A stretch of 64,000 bases of DNA from Anoxybacteroides tepidamans (lineage in GTDB: Bacteria; Bacillota; Bacilli; Bacillales; Anoxybacillaceae). Every line of letters starts with the position of its first letter. Positions within the stretch are counted from its first letter, which is position 1. The position numbers were made by a program, and so were the translations under genes. Under the pieces are notes generated by a model. It was not told the origin of the DNA, ran no database searches, and saw only the letters and a program-made list of their open reading frames with translations. The DNA lies in assembly GCF_014201465.1 (NCBI RefSeq), contig NZ_JACHEP010000010.1, forward strand, positions 32,802 through 96,801. The letters are read 5' to 3'. This document shows, one piece after another, positions 26,135-35,104 of this stretch.

Positions 26135-27028
26135 ATGAAAGTCGGATTAATCGGTTTAGGAAAAATGGGATTAAACTTAGGTAAAAACCTCATTGACCAT
26201 AAGCACGAAGTAGCGGCATTCGATGTAAATTTAGAAGCGGTTGAAGAAATAAAAAAATATGGGGCTACGGGTGTATCCAGTTTAAAGGAACTCGTTTTAT
26301 CATTAGAAAGGCCAAAAATTGTTTGGATGATGGTTCCACACAACGTTGTTGATTCGGTGATTCGTGAGATTATACCATTTCTAAGCGAAGGCGACATTGT
26401 GATTGATGGTGGCAATTCTCACTATAAGGAATCGATTCGTCGCTATAACGAGCTAAAGGAGATGGGAATTCACTTTATGGATGCGGGAACTTCTGGCGGA
26501 GTGGAAGGTGCTCGAAACGGAGCATGTTACATGGTTGGAGGGGATCATGAAGCTTGGAGCATTGTCGAACCTCTTTTCCGGGATACAGCTGTACAGAATG
26601 GGTATTTATATGCAGGAAAAGCAGGCAGCGGCCACTTTTTAAAAATGGTTCACAATGGAATTGAATACGGGATGATGGCTGCCATTGGTGAAGGATTCGA
26701 AATATTAGAAAAAAGCGAATTCGATTATGACTACGAAAAAGTAGCAAAAGTGTGGAACAACGGTTCGGTTATTCGTTCATGGCTCATGGAATTAACCGAA
26801 CGCGCATTTTCAAAAGATGCAAAATTAGATGAAATCAAAGGGATTATGCATTCTTCCGGTGAAGGAAAATGGACAGTCGAGACAGCCTTAGATCTGCAAA
26901 CTGCCACTCCTGTCATCGCTATGTCCTTATTGATGCGCTATCGTTCATTAGAAAACGATACATTTACAGGTAAAGTGGTAGCCGCTCTACGCAACGAATT
27001 TGGCGGACATGCCGTGGAAAAGAAATAA
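26135..27028 (+). CDS. gnd: 6-phosphogluconate dehydrogenase, short NAD-type
   Basis: A 297-residue decarboxylating enzyme yielding ribulose 5-phosphate and CO2. GLIGLGKMGLNLGKNL is the coenzyme loop, the catalytic lysine lies in GSGHFLKMVHNGIEYGMM, and VIDGGNSHYKES is conserved. The length matches the B. subtilis YqeC class, not the long GndA class of about 470 residues; such short forms usually prefer NAD. AGGAGG at 26121-26126 favours ATG 26135 over 26129. Ribulose 5-phosphate is the acceptor for HxlA, so this enzyme closes the cycle. Confidence 0.88.
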   Translation: MKVGLIGLGKMGLNLGKNLIDHKHEVAAFDVNLEAVEEIKKYGATGVSSLKELVLSLERPKIVWMMVPHNVVDSVIREIIPFLSEGDIVIDGGNSHYKESIRRYNELKEMGIHFMDAGTSGGVEGARNGACYMVGGDHEAWSIVEPLFRDTAVQNGYLYAGKAGSGHFLKMVHNGIEYGMMAAIGEGFEILEKSEFDYDYEKVAKVWNNGSVIRSWLMELTERAFSKDAKLDEIKGIMHSSGEGKWTVETALDLQTATPVIAMSLLMRYRSLENDTFTGKVVAALRNEFGGHAVEKK

Positions 27029-27137
27029 ATAGTACATCTTCACGAACGGTTCAATGAAATCGCATAAGAGTAATTTTTAGGTCCAAGATCTACACGGAAG
27101 AACGATGGTGAATTTTCGAAAAGAAAGGAGAAGGTAT

Positions 27138-28475
27138 ATGGCTATCTCTTTTGATTACTCCAATGCATTACCATTTATGAAAGAGAGTGAACTAGATCAT
27201 CTAAGTGAATTTGTAAAAGTGGTTCATACTATGCTTCATGAAAAGAAAGGCCTAGGATCGGATTTTCTTGGTTGGGTTGATTGGCCGATTCGCTATGATA
27301 AGGACGAATTTGCGCGAATCAAGCAAGCAGCCGAAAAAATTCGGAATCATTCAGACGCTCTTGTCGTTATCGGCATTGGCGGATCTTATTTAGGGGCAAG
27401 GGCTGCTATTGAAGCATTGTCCCATACTTTTCATAACCAGATGAACGATACGACGCAAATTTATTTTGCGGGTCAGAATATCAGCTCTACTTATATCTCT
27501 CATTTATTAGATGTGTTAGAAGGCAAAGAGCTGTCTATCAACGTCATTTCTAAATCAGGAACAACGACAGAACCTGCCATTGCTTTCCGGATTTTCCGCG
27601 ACTACATGGAGAAAAAATATGGAAAAGAGGAAGCAAGAAAACGGATTTATGTTACTACTGATCAAGAAAAGGGAGTATTAAAAAAGCTTGCCGATCAAGA
27701 AGGATATGAAACGTTTGTTATTCCAGATGACATAGGCGGAAGATATTCTGTGCTGACAGCAGTTGGCCTATTGCCAATCGCCGTAGCTGGATTGAATATT
27801 GATCGAATGATGGAAGGGGCAGCATCGGCATATTATAAATATAACAATCCTGATCTTTTAACTAATGGAAGTTATCAGTATGCCGCCGTGCGAAATATTC
27901 TTTATCGTAAAGGGAAGGCGATCGAATTATTGGTGAACTATGAACCGTCCCTTCATTACGTATCCGAATGGTGGAAACAGCTGTTTGGCGAAAGTGAAGG
28001 GAAAGATCAGAAAGGACTCTTTCCTGCATCCGTTGATTTTACAACAGATTTACATTCCATGGGCCAATACGTTCAGGAAGGCCGCCGCAATCTGATCGAA
28101 ACAGTGCTGCAAGTTAAAAAACCGCGAATCGAACTGACGATTCAAGAAGACCAAGAAAATATCGATGGATTGAATTTCTTGGCGGGTAAGACACTGGATG
28201 AAGTAAACAAAAAAGCGTTTCAAGGCACGCTATTCGCACACGTAGACGGCGGAGTGCCTAACTTAATTGTTGAACTGGACGAAATGAATGAATACACCTT
28301 TGGTGAAATGATATACTTTTTCGAAAAAGCTTGCGGCATGAGCGGACATTTACTGGGCGTGAATCCGTTTGATCAGCCGGGAGTGGAAGCTTACAAGAAA
28401 AATATGTTTGCCTTACTTGGCAAGCCGGGTTTTGAAGTTGAAAAGGCAGCTCTCATGAAACGGTTATCTAAATAA
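27138..28475 (+). CDS. pgi: Glucose-6-phosphate isomerase
   Basis: A 445-residue isomerase linking fructose 6-phosphate and glucose 6-phosphate. The family signatures [43 protein letters not shown] and the C-terminal [17 protein letters not shown] are intact. A longer frame begins at 27105, but AAAGGAG is spaced for ATG 27138, giving the usual MAISFDYS start. In this cluster it turns the hexulose pathway product toward Zwf. No T-rich terminator directly follows; an imperfect hairpin lies at 28527. Confidence 0.93.
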   Translation: MAISFDYSNALPFMKESELDHLSEFVKVVHTMLHEKKGLGSDFLGWVDWPIRYDKDEFARIKQAAEKIRNHSDALVVIGIGGSYLGARAAIEALSHTFHNQMNDTTQIYFAGQNISSTYISHLLDVLEGKELSINVISKSGTTTEPAIAFRIFRDYMEKKYGKEEARKRIYVTTDQEKGVLKKLADQEGYETFVIPDDIGGRYSVLTAVGLLPIAVAGLNIDRMMEGAASAYYKYNNPDLLTNGSYQYAAVRNILYRKGKAIELLVNYEPSLHYVSEWWKQLFGESEGKDQKGLFPASVDFTTDLHSMGQYVQEGRRNLIETVLQVKKPRIELTIQEDQENIDGLNFLAGKTLDEVNKKAFQGTLFAHVDGGVPNLIVELDEMNEYTFGEMIYFFEKACGMSGHLLGVNPFDQPGVEAYKKNMFALLGKPGFEVEKAALMKRLSK

Positions 28476-28526
28476 CGTTTTTATATAAAGGCAACCGCAA
28501 GATTCAACTTATAACCGATTGAAAAG

Positions 28527-28566
28527 CAGGCTACCTGTTCCTGCACCCTACAGGAGGCAGGTAGCT
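28527..28566. terminator. Imperfect hairpin between pgi and bshB2
   Basis: GGCTACCTG…CCTG and CAGG…CAGGTAGCT form a long imperfect stem between the convergent stops of pgi and bshB2. T-runs are short on both strands, so termination efficiency is doubtful. Confidence 0.45.
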
Positions 28567-28589
28567 TCATGTTTATTGAATTCGAGCGT

Positions 28590-29249
28590 TTATAGAACCT
28601 TCTTCCATTTATACGTCCAAAACCGCTCAGTTTTTAGCCATGCTAACGCATCTCCGCCTCGTTTGGAAGCGGCTTTCATCAGCCCTTCCGTTTGGGAGCG
28701 GTGCGCTTTAATGGCTGCGATTTTTTTATCGATGACGTCACTTACATCGCGGATCACATCTGGATTGCCGATTTCTTGTTCGCAGTTTTTAGAAAAGGCA
28801 ACACAGTGCACGGTCGGGCGTTTTTCTTTCGGAAGCCGTTCGACAGCGCGAATAACGGCCGCCCCGCACGCGTCATGGTCAGGGTGAACGCTGTAGCCGG
28901 GATAAAACGTAATGATCAGCGACGGATTTGTTTCAGTGATGATCGCGCTGATGCGGTCAACGAGCAGTTCTTCATCTTCAAATTCAATCGTTTTGTCGCG
29001 AAAGCCTAATAGGCGCAAATCTTTAATGCCAATGACTTTGCACGCGTCTTCCAGTTCTTTTTTGCGGATGAGCGGCAGCGTTTCACGGTTCGCAAATGGC
29101 GGTGTCCCCATGTTTCGCCCCATTTCCCCAAGTGTAAGGCAAGCGTATGTAATCGGAGTGCCTTTTTTTGCGTACATTGCTAACGTTCCCGACACGCCAA
29201 ACGATTCATCATCCGGATGAGGAAACACAACAAGTATATGTCTTTCCAT
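28590..29249 (-). CDS. bshB2: Bacillithiol biosynthesis deacetylase BshB2
   Basis: A 219-residue zinc-dependent LmbE-family deacetylase. The metal motif PHPDDESFG is at residues 10-18 and the third ligand lies in YSVHPDHDACG. It removes acetyl from GlcNAc-malate on the way to bacillithiol, or acts on bacillithiol conjugates. Downstream of yojF by 13 bases, in the same order as yojF-yojG in B. subtilis. Bacillithiol is the main low-molecular thiol of this group and reacts with aldehydes, which suits its place beside a formaldehyde cluster, though the adjacency may be chance. Confidence 0.88.
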   Translation of the reverse strand: MERHILVVFPHPDDESFGVSGTLAMYAKKGTPITYACLTLGEMGRNMGTPPFANRETLPLIRKKELEDACKVIGIKDLRLLGFRDKTIEFEDEELLVDRISAIITETNPSLIITFYPGYSVHPDHDACGAAVIRAVERLPKEKRPTVHCVAFSKNCEQEIGNPDVIRDVSDVIDKKIAAIKAHRSQTEGLMKAASKRGGDALAWLKTERFWTYKWKKVL

Positions 29250-29262
29250 TTTTTAATTCCCC

Positions 29263-29607
29263 CTAAAACGGTTCATAGCTTAACTGCAACGCAACAGCAA
29301 GCTTTCCTTCGTAATCATGTCCGGCCAACAACAATTGCCCTTTATCTGTCACTTCCCAATCGGTCAAACCTTCTGCATACACCCAGCCAAAATCCAACTT
29401 CAACCCGACGCGGTAAGGCCCTTTTCCGACAATTTTCCCGTGGCTAAAACGAATGAGGCCGTTGCGAATGTACGCCCCTGCCGAAAAAAATCCTTCATTA
29501 TGGTGCGACGCATACGCTCCGTTTGTTGTTTCTAAATGCAAATATACATCTTGATTAGCAAAACGGTTCAGCGCCGTCTGCACTTCTTCTATGCGAATCG
29601 GCTGCAC
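29263..29607 (-). CDS. yojF: YojF family (DUF1806) protein
   Basis: A 114-residue soluble protein of the DUF1806 family (IRIEEVQTALNRFANQDVYLHLETT, then GPYRVGLKLDFGWVYAEG). ATG 29628 is in frame but lies before the GAGGGAGGGG site; GTG 29607 is spaced 5 bases after it. Conserved gene neighbour of bshB2, with which it forms an operon. No biochemical role is established. Confidence 0.85.
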   Translation of the reverse strand: MQPIRIEEVQTALNRFANQDVYLHLETTNGAYASHHNEGFFSAGAYIRNGLIRFSHGKIVGKGPYRVGLKLDFGWVYAEGLTDWEVTDKGQLLLAGHDYEGKLAVALQLSYEPF

Positions 29608-29777
29608 GAAAACCCCTCCCTCGAACATCGTCTTTTTACTATTTTACATGAAGGGAAGACGCAAAAGGAAATATTTCGTTTTGCAAATTTTTTAGTATAA
29701 TAATGAAAAAGGCATGCGAAAACGTAGCTTCATAAGTTTGAAAACTTGCACCGAAACACAAAAAGAGGTGAGGAACG

Positions 29778-30539
29778 ATGCGTTTTCAAAGAAGGGGTGT
29801 AACGTTTTTAAACATAGATGGCACGTATGTTTCGCAACGAAGACTTCTTCGTTTGCCTCACGAATGGATTGATCTGACGGATGTGGAGCAGACGAATTTA
29901 TATTGTGAAACACATTCATTACAGGAGATTGAAAGGCGCCTTGCGCATCACAGCCGGAAAGGAATCGTCTTCATCGGCAGCGGAAATTATCATTACGTGT
30001 CGTATTTGTTGATGAAACATATCATCGAGCCGTTCACGCTCGTTTTGTTTGACCATCATACCGATCTCGGTGCCGGACAAGAAGCGATGATTTCTTGCGG
30101 TTCGTGGGTGTCTTATGCTATTACAATACCGTTTTTAAAAAAAGTAATGATTGTAGGAGCGACAGTGCAGCAATATCCTCATCTTTCTTCAAACATCACG
30201 ATCTTTCCAAGTTCATTACGCTCTCCGAAACTTCTTTTGTCTCATATTACAACAGAGAATGTGTATATTAGCATTGATAAGGATGTGCTTTGCCGGGATG
30301 ATGCAGTGACGAATTGGGATCAAGGAACGATGACGCTTTCTTTTTTGCTTCAATGTTTAAAAGGTTTATTGGCGCATAAAAACGTGGTTGGGGTCGATGT
30401 GTGCGGCGAATATCCGCAAGCTTCCGTCGATTTATTCCATCCGATGAGCCGCGAAGCGAACCGGAAAAATGAATATGCGAACTTGTGCATTGCGGAAACG
30501 TGCTTGCGCCATGCGGTACATCACCCGCGTCTGGCATAA
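29778..30539 (+). CDS. Divergent arginase/agmatinase-family protein
   Basis: A 253-residue protein shorter than classical ureohydrolases (about 290-300). The di-manganese ligand set is recognisable: H in GSGNYHYVS, LFDHHTDLG, SIDKDVL and VVGVDVCGEY (residues of about 73, 93-97, 172 and 209). The spacing is that of arginase-fold enzymes, but the substrate-loop residues of true arginases are not obvious. AGAGGTGAGG precedes the ATG. It stands alone between divergent yojF and a terminator. It may act on a guanidino compound or another amide; the substrate cannot be read from sequence. Confidence 0.65.
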   Translation: MRFQRRGVTFLNIDGTYVSQRRLLRLPHEWIDLTDVEQTNLYCETHSLQEIERRLAHHSRKGIVFIGSGNYHYVSYLLMKHIIEPFTLVLFDHHTDLGAGQEAMISCGSWVSYAITIPFLKKVMIVGATVQQYPHLSSNITIFPSSLRSPKLLLSHITTENVYISIDKDVLCRDDAVTNWDQGTMTLSFLLQCLKGLLAHKNVVGVDVCGEYPQASVDLFHPMSREANRKNEYANLCIAETCLRHAVHHPRLA

Positions 30540-30547
30540 TGGAAATT

Positions 30548-30582
30548 GCCCGGTCTTTTCACTGGAAAGCCGGGCGTTTTTT
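30548..30582 (+). terminator. Terminator of the arginase-family gene
   Basis: GCCCGG pairs with CCGGGC (with CTTTTC/GAAAG extension around the loop) followed by a T6 run. Confidence 0.8.
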
Positions 30583-30655
30583 ATAATCCGATAGGAAAGT
30601 ATAAATTTTTCTGAATCGGTGTCTAGCTTCGGCTGGGCAGTCGCCTCAGCTTTTC

Positions 30656-30928
30656 TTAATAAATAATGCGAAATGTTTTCTCGTTCAGAATAGGGGCTAT
30701 GTATTCTGTTTCAATCTTTGTCACTTTGGCGAACGGAGTGCCTTGATGCATTTTATCCATAAACATTTGGATTCGTTCGTCAGTCCCTTGTACTTCTAAC
30801 TCTACCGTTCCGTCATCGTTGTTTTTCACCCAGCCGGTTAAATCCCATTTCAGCGCTTCGTGCTGTGTATAATAACGAAAACCGACGCCTTGAACGCGGC
30901 CATGGACAATGGCATGCAACCGCCTCAT
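30656..30928 (-). CDS. acyP: Acylphosphatase
   Basis: A 90-residue enzyme that hydrolyses carboxyl-phosphate bonds. The active-site loop GRVQGVGFRYYTQ (Arg) and the catalytic Asn in GWVKNNDDGTVELEVQG are intact. The frame extends to 30994, but GAGGAGGGG is spaced for ATG 30928. It is downstream of the cys/siroheme operon in the same direction after a 93-base gap. Confidence 0.9.
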   Translation of the reverse strand: MRRLHAIVHGRVQGVGFRYYTQHEALKWDLTGWVKNNDDGTVELEVQGTDERIQMFMDKMHQGTPFAKVTKIETEYIAPILNEKTFRIIY

Positions 30929-31020
30929 CGCTGCCCCTCCTCGTATGTTCCTATACAAAATCATACAACAACTTAGCCGATTTTGTATATGCAAAACAAA
31001 ACAAGAAGGACTAAAACATT

Positions 31021-31767
31021 TTAGCCCTTCTTGTTTGTTGCAACATATCGGTTCACTTTTTCTTTCACCAGCTCTTCAAGAAGGGGATGATACCCTAAAT
31101 AATTGCATAGTACCCATTGCCGATTTGACGATGAAAAGGTGCGAAGCTGTTTTTCGATTTTTTTCATTAATACGCCGGTAAACAACAAATAAGGAACGAC
31201 GAAAATGGTTTTGTATGAAGAGTCCTTTGCTTTCTGCAAGCCGTCTTCAAGCGATGGTTGGGCTGCTGCAAGAAAGCATACATCGACATAAGGGATGTTC
31301 GCTTTTTCTTGCAATAACTTAGCAATCGCCTTCATATCCCGCTTCGTATCTGGGTCGCTGCTGCCGCGCCCGATGAGAAGAACCATGGAACGATTATCGA
31401 GCGGAGCAGACTGTTCAGCGATTCGTTCGACGACGATTTGGATCATTTTTTCATCGACGCCAAACGGCTCACTTAAAACGAAATCGAGATGCGGGTAGCG
31501 CTGTCTGGCTTTTTGAACGGCGTCCGGAATATCGTGCTTCGCATGCCCAGCCGCTAACAGCAAAACAGGGATGACGACAATGCGCGTCGCCCCTTTTTGC
31601 ACGCACCGATCAATGCCCGTTTCAATATCCGGCTCGGCATGTTCGATAAAACAAACTTCCTGAATCGGACAGTCAATCTTCGCTTTGCATCGCTCGACAA
31701 ATGCGATTGCTTCTTCACAAGCTTTCGCGACGCGGCTTCCGTGGCAAACATATAAAACAGCTTGCAT
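31021..31767 (-). CDS. sirB: Sirohydrochlorin ferrochelatase (CbiX/SirB family)
   Basis: A 248-residue chelatase inserting Fe2+ into sirohydrochlorin to form siroheme. It has two CbiX-like halves: LYVCHGSRVAKACEEA with the metal-binding His at residue 8, and VLLIGRGSSDPDTKRDM; VIPVLLLAAGHAKHDIP carries further ligands. A longer frame starts at 31821 inside sumT; ATG 31767 with AGGAGGC gives the normal start. Last gene of the sulfate assimilation operon, supplying the cofactor of the sulfite reductase encoded upstream. Confidence 0.88.
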   Translation of the reverse strand: MQAVLYVCHGSRVAKACEEAIAFVERCKAKIDCPIQEVCFIEHAEPDIETGIDRCVQKGATRIVVIPVLLLAAGHAKHDIPDAVQKARQRYPHLDFVLSEPFGVDEKMIQIVVERIAEQSAPLDNRSMVLLIGRGSSDPDTKRDMKAIAKLLQEKANIPYVDVCFLAAAQPSLEDGLQKAKDSSYKTIFVVPYLLFTGVLMKKIEKQLRTFSSSNRQWVLCNYLGYHPLLEELVKEKVNRYVATNKKG

Positions 31768-31777
31768 AATAGCCTCC

Positions 31778-32551
31778 TTATAACGCTTCGTTTGCAACAG
31801 ATGGCTGTAGCATCCGCTCAAACCAGTAAATTTTGTCGCGCAAGGTGACGACTTCCCCGATAATGATCATGCTTGGATTTTCGATTCGCTTCTGTTGGAC
31901 TGCTTCGACGATCGTTTCGAGCGTAGCGGTCACCGTTCGTTGCTCGTATAATGTGCCCCACTGGATCACAGCAACGGGAGTGGAAGGAGCTTTTCCATGT
32001 TTGATTAATTGATCACGAATATATGGGAGATTACTTATTCCCATATAAATAGCAATTGTGTCAATTCCTTTGGCAAGACTTTCCCATTTGATCTCCTCTT
32101 GGCTTCCGTCTCGCTTATGGCCGGTCACAAATGCAACGCTTGAGCTGAAATCGCGATGGGTGACAGGGATTCCGGCGTAAGCGGCAGCTGCAATTCCGGA
32201 TGTAATGCCGGGAACGATTTCAAAATCGATGCCGCTGTTTGCAAGTGCCTCTGCTTCTTCGCCGCCTCTTCCAAAGACGAACGGATCCCCACCTTTTAAT
32301 CTTACAACAATTTTCCCTTTTTTTGCATGACGGATGAGAAAGCGGTTAATCGTTTCTTGCTGCATCGTATGGTAACCCGGCAGTTTGCCACAAAAAATGA
32401 GTTCCGCATCTTTTTTTGCATATGATAACAATTCTTCATTAACGAGGCGATCGTACAAAATGACATCGGCTTTTTGTATGCACGTTAAACCTTTGACGGT
32501 AATGAGTTCCGGGTCGCCAGGACCAGCTCCGACTAAATACACTTTGCCCAT
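31778..32551 (-). CDS. sumT: Uroporphyrinogen-III C-methyltransferase
   Basis: A 257-residue SAM-dependent enzyme making precorrin-2, the first step to siroheme. The family blocks VYLVGAGPGDPELITVKG, VRLKGGDPFVFGRGGEEAEAL, PGITSGIAAAAYAGIPVTHR and TIAIYMG are in order. 10 bases before sirB. Corresponds to YlnD of the B. subtilis cys operon. Confidence 0.93.
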   Translation of the reverse strand: MGKVYLVGAGPGDPELITVKGLTCIQKADVILYDRLVNEELLSYAKKDAELIFCGKLPGYHTMQQETINRFLIRHAKKGKIVVRLKGGDPFVFGRGGEEAEALANSGIDFEIVPGITSGIAAAAYAGIPVTHRDFSSSVAFVTGHKRDGSQEEIKWESLAKGIDTIAIYMGISNLPYIRDQLIKHGKAPSTPVAVIQWGTLYEQRTVTATLETIVEAVQQKRIENPSMIIIGEVVTLRDKIYWFERMLQPSVANEAL

Positions 32552-32641
32552 CTCTATTCAGCCCTTTCTTGATATGATAGAAATCATCAATTTCTGAATC
32601 TCTGCTGGCTTGAATGTGCCGTCGCCTCCGATTTTCTTAAT

Positions 32642-32848
32642 TTAAGGGCGGGGGTCAATTACGAACCCACCGCCGCGGCGAATCGGTTTTTTTTCGTGAA
32701 GAGAAATATCCGTAAAGTCCGGAATTTTTAAAAAATGTTTCTCTAATTCGATTTCAACGAGACGAAACGCCTGTTCATCGTCATGGGCAGCAATCACGAC
32801 ATAAATGATGCCCCTCTTTGTTGTCACTTCAAAACGATAAAGATTCAT
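32642..32848 (-). CDS. DUF3906 family small protein
   Basis: A 68-residue protein (MNLYRFEVTTKRGIIYVVIAAHDDEQAF…) of a conserved Bacillaceae family without known function. GTG 32857 lies inside AAAGGTGG, so ATG 32848 is preferred. It starts 12 bases after the sulfite reductase stop and precedes sumT, so it is embedded in the sulfite reductase/siroheme part of the operon. The compact alpha/beta composition suggests a small accessory or regulatory protein. Confidence 0.75.
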   Translation of the reverse strand: MNLYRFEVTTKRGIIYVVIAAHDDEQAFRLVEIELEKHFLKIPDFTDISLHEKKPIRRGGGFVIDPRP

Positions 32849-32860
32849 GTTTGCCACCTT

Positions 32861-34486
32861 TTATATAGCTACATTCAATTGTTGCAAAATGCGATCTAAC
32901 TCTGTTTGTAAAGGTTCAAGACCGACGCGATTCAAGTAATCTAAAAACGTTTCTCCTTGCTGTTTTGTTTCTTTAAAGTATGTCAACAACTTCACGAGCA
33001 CTTTTGAAAGCTGCTCCGCATCGACTTTTCCTTTTAATTTTTCATTAAATTTGCCGCCGTTTTGCAACGTACCGCCAACATAAATTTCAAACGCTTCGAC
33101 CATGCCTTTATCTTTCGTTTTCATTTTAATTCCTTGCAAACCGATATCAGCGATTTGCCGTTGGCCGCATGAGTTCGGGCAGCCGACCATATGGATGCGT
33201 ACAGGAACATCCAATTCGAGGTGGTCGTCAAGGTATTCAGCGATGCGGCGCATCCGTTCTTTCGTTTCAACAATCGCCAAGTTGCAATATTCTGTACCTG
33301 TGCAAGAAACAGAATAGCCGATAAACGATTTCGGTTGAATAGTAATGCGCTCAAACACTTTTTCATGCAACAACGCATCGACGTTTTCGTCCGGGACGTT
33401 CGGGATGATCAAGTTTTGCGAGTTGCATAAGCGCACTTCGCCATTTCCGTACTGGCGGGCGACGCGGGCAATTTCAAACACTTCGTCTGCGCTGAGTCGT
33501 CCGACCGGCACGTTAAAGCCGATGTAATTCAATCCTTCTTGTTTTTGGCGATGAACACCGTAAAAGTATCCGGCATTCCAGCCTTTTTGTATATCTTCGC
33601 CTTTTGACGGAAGCGGCCCGGTCAGCTCTAAAAGTTTTTCTTTAAATTTCTCTATGCCCCAATCAGCGACAAGAAATTTCAAGCGGGAACGATGGCGTTT
33701 TTCGCGATAACCGTAGTCGCGGAAAATCGTTGTAACAGCGATGGCGACATCTTTCACTTGTTCCGGTTTGACGAATACGTCCAACGTTTGGGCAAGATAT
33801 GGTGCAGAGGATAATCCGCCGCCCACTTTCACATGGAACCCGAGCGTTTCTTTGCCATCGATCACCTTTTTCGCCGGCGTGAAAGAAATACAATGAATTT
33901 CTGCGTTCGCTGCGTTATATACATTGGCGCTAATTGACATTTTATATTTGCGCGGCAAGTTCGAGAAATCCTCGTTATATTGGAAAAACTCATATACTTC
34001 CCGAACAATGCCGGTCGTATCGATGATTTCATTTGGATCGATGCCCGCAAGTGGATTTCCAACGATATTTCTCGTGATGTCACCACAGGCTCCCGCCGTC
34101 GACAGGCCGACTCGTTTTAAGCGGTCAAAAATGTCAGGAAGCTGCTCGATTTGCAGCCAGTGAAATTGCACGGCTTGCCGGGTCGTAATGTCAAAAACGC
34201 CGCGGCCGTAATCGCGCGCAATCCCCGCCAATGTTTCGAGCTGTTCGTTGTTTAAAATGCCGGATGGGACGCATACGCGCATCATAAAGTAGCCAGCTTC
34301 TTTCGGTTTCTGCAAATAAAGGCCGGCCCATTTGAATAAATCCCATTCTTCTTGCGGAATAGAAGCAAACCCTTCTTTCGCATAGCGCGGAATGTCTTCG
34401 AAAATTTTCAATCCGTCTTTTTCTAGTTTTTTCAATTCTGTTTTATTTAAATTTGGATTGTTGGCCCATACTTTTTCGTACGCCAT
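32861..34486 (-). CDS. Ferredoxin-type nitrite/sulfite reductase
   Basis: A 541-residue siroheme and [4Fe-4S] enzyme. The cluster/siroheme cysteines are CTGTEYC and CPNSC (C-x5-C … C-x3-C, near residues 396 and 440). The two ferrite-like repeats with FDITTRQAVQFHW and GEVRLCNSQNLIIPNV are in place. The single-chain form resembles ferredoxin-dependent assimilatory reductases rather than NADPH-type CysI. In an operon with APS reductase, ATP sulfurylase and siroheme genes it most likely reduces sulfite to sulfide. Adjoins cysC directly (stop and start neighbouring). Confidence 0.88.
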   Translation of the reverse strand: MAYEKVWANNPNLNKTELKKLEKDGLKIFEDIPRYAKEGFASIPQEEWDLFKWAGLYLQKPKEAGYFMMRVCVPSGILNNEQLETLAGIARDYGRGVFDITTRQAVQFHWLQIEQLPDIFDRLKRVGLSTAGACGDITRNIVGNPLAGIDPNEIIDTTGIVREVYEFFQYNEDFSNLPRKYKMSISANVYNAANAEIHCISFTPAKKVIDGKETLGFHVKVGGGLSSAPYLAQTLDVFVKPEQVKDVAIAVTTIFRDYGYREKRHRSRLKFLVADWGIEKFKEKLLELTGPLPSKGEDIQKGWNAGYFYGVHRQKQEGLNYIGFNVPVGRLSADEVFEIARVARQYGNGEVRLCNSQNLIIPNVPDENVDALLHEKVFERITIQPKSFIGYSVSCTGTEYCNLAIVETKERMRRIAEYLDDHLELDVPVRIHMVGCPNSCGQRQIADIGLQGIKMKTKDKGMVEAFEIYVGGTLQNGGKFNEKLKGKVDAEQLSKVLVKLLTYFKETKQQGETFLDYLNRVGLEPLQTELDRILQQLNVAI

Positions 34487-35089
34487 TTACTTTTCCCCCT
34501 TAATGCGTTGATGGTGACGCAAATAAGCGATCACTTGATTGACACATTCCTCAAGCGAATAAAGGTGCGTTTCTACGATCAATTCTGGCGATGACGGTTC
34601 TTCATAAGGCGAGTCAATGCCGGTAAACTCACGAATTTCACCGTTTCTCGCTTTTTTATACAACCCTTTTGGATCGCGTTTCTCGCATTCTTCAAGCGGA
34701 CATTTGACATAAATTTCGATGAACTCATCCGCTTCTAATAATTGGCGGACTAATTGGCGATCCCGTTCAAAAGGAGAGATAAACGCTGTTAATACAAACT
34801 GTCCGCTATCGACAAACAATTTCGCGACCTCACCGATTCGACGGATGTTTTCCGTGCGATCTTCCGCTGAAAAGCCTAAATCTTTGTTGAGGCCATGGCG
34901 AATGTTATCGCCGTCTAATACGTAGTTTTGTACGCCAAGTTCAAACAGCTTTTTCGACACGGCATTTGCAAGTGTCGATTTACCGGAGCCGGAAAGTCCG
35001 GTAAACCATAACACAGCGCTATGATGACCGTTTCGCGCGCGACGGTCTTCTTTCGTAATGGTAGTGTGATGCCAAACGATGTTTGCCAA
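34487..35089 (-). CDS. cysC: Adenylylsulfate kinase
   Basis: A 200-residue kinase phosphorylating APS to PAPS. The P-loop [11 protein letters not shown] is near residue 33; [17 protein letters not shown] and [13 protein letters not shown] are APS-binding segments and [15 protein letters not shown] basic residues follow. Four-gene core cysH-cysP-sat-cysC matches B. subtilis. It starts 15 bases after the sat stop. Confidence 0.93.
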   Translation of the reverse strand: MANIVWHHTTITKEDRRARNGHHSAVLWFTGLSGSGKSTLANAVSKKLFELGVQNYVLDGDNIRHGLNKDLGFSAEDRTENIRRIGEVAKLFVDSGQFVLTAFISPFERDRQLVRQLLEADEFIEIYVKCPLEECEKRDPKGLYKKARNGEIREFTGIDSPYEEPSSPELIVETHLYSLEECVNQVIAYLRHHQRIKGEK

Positions 35090-35104
35090 AATGACTCCTC
35101 TCCT

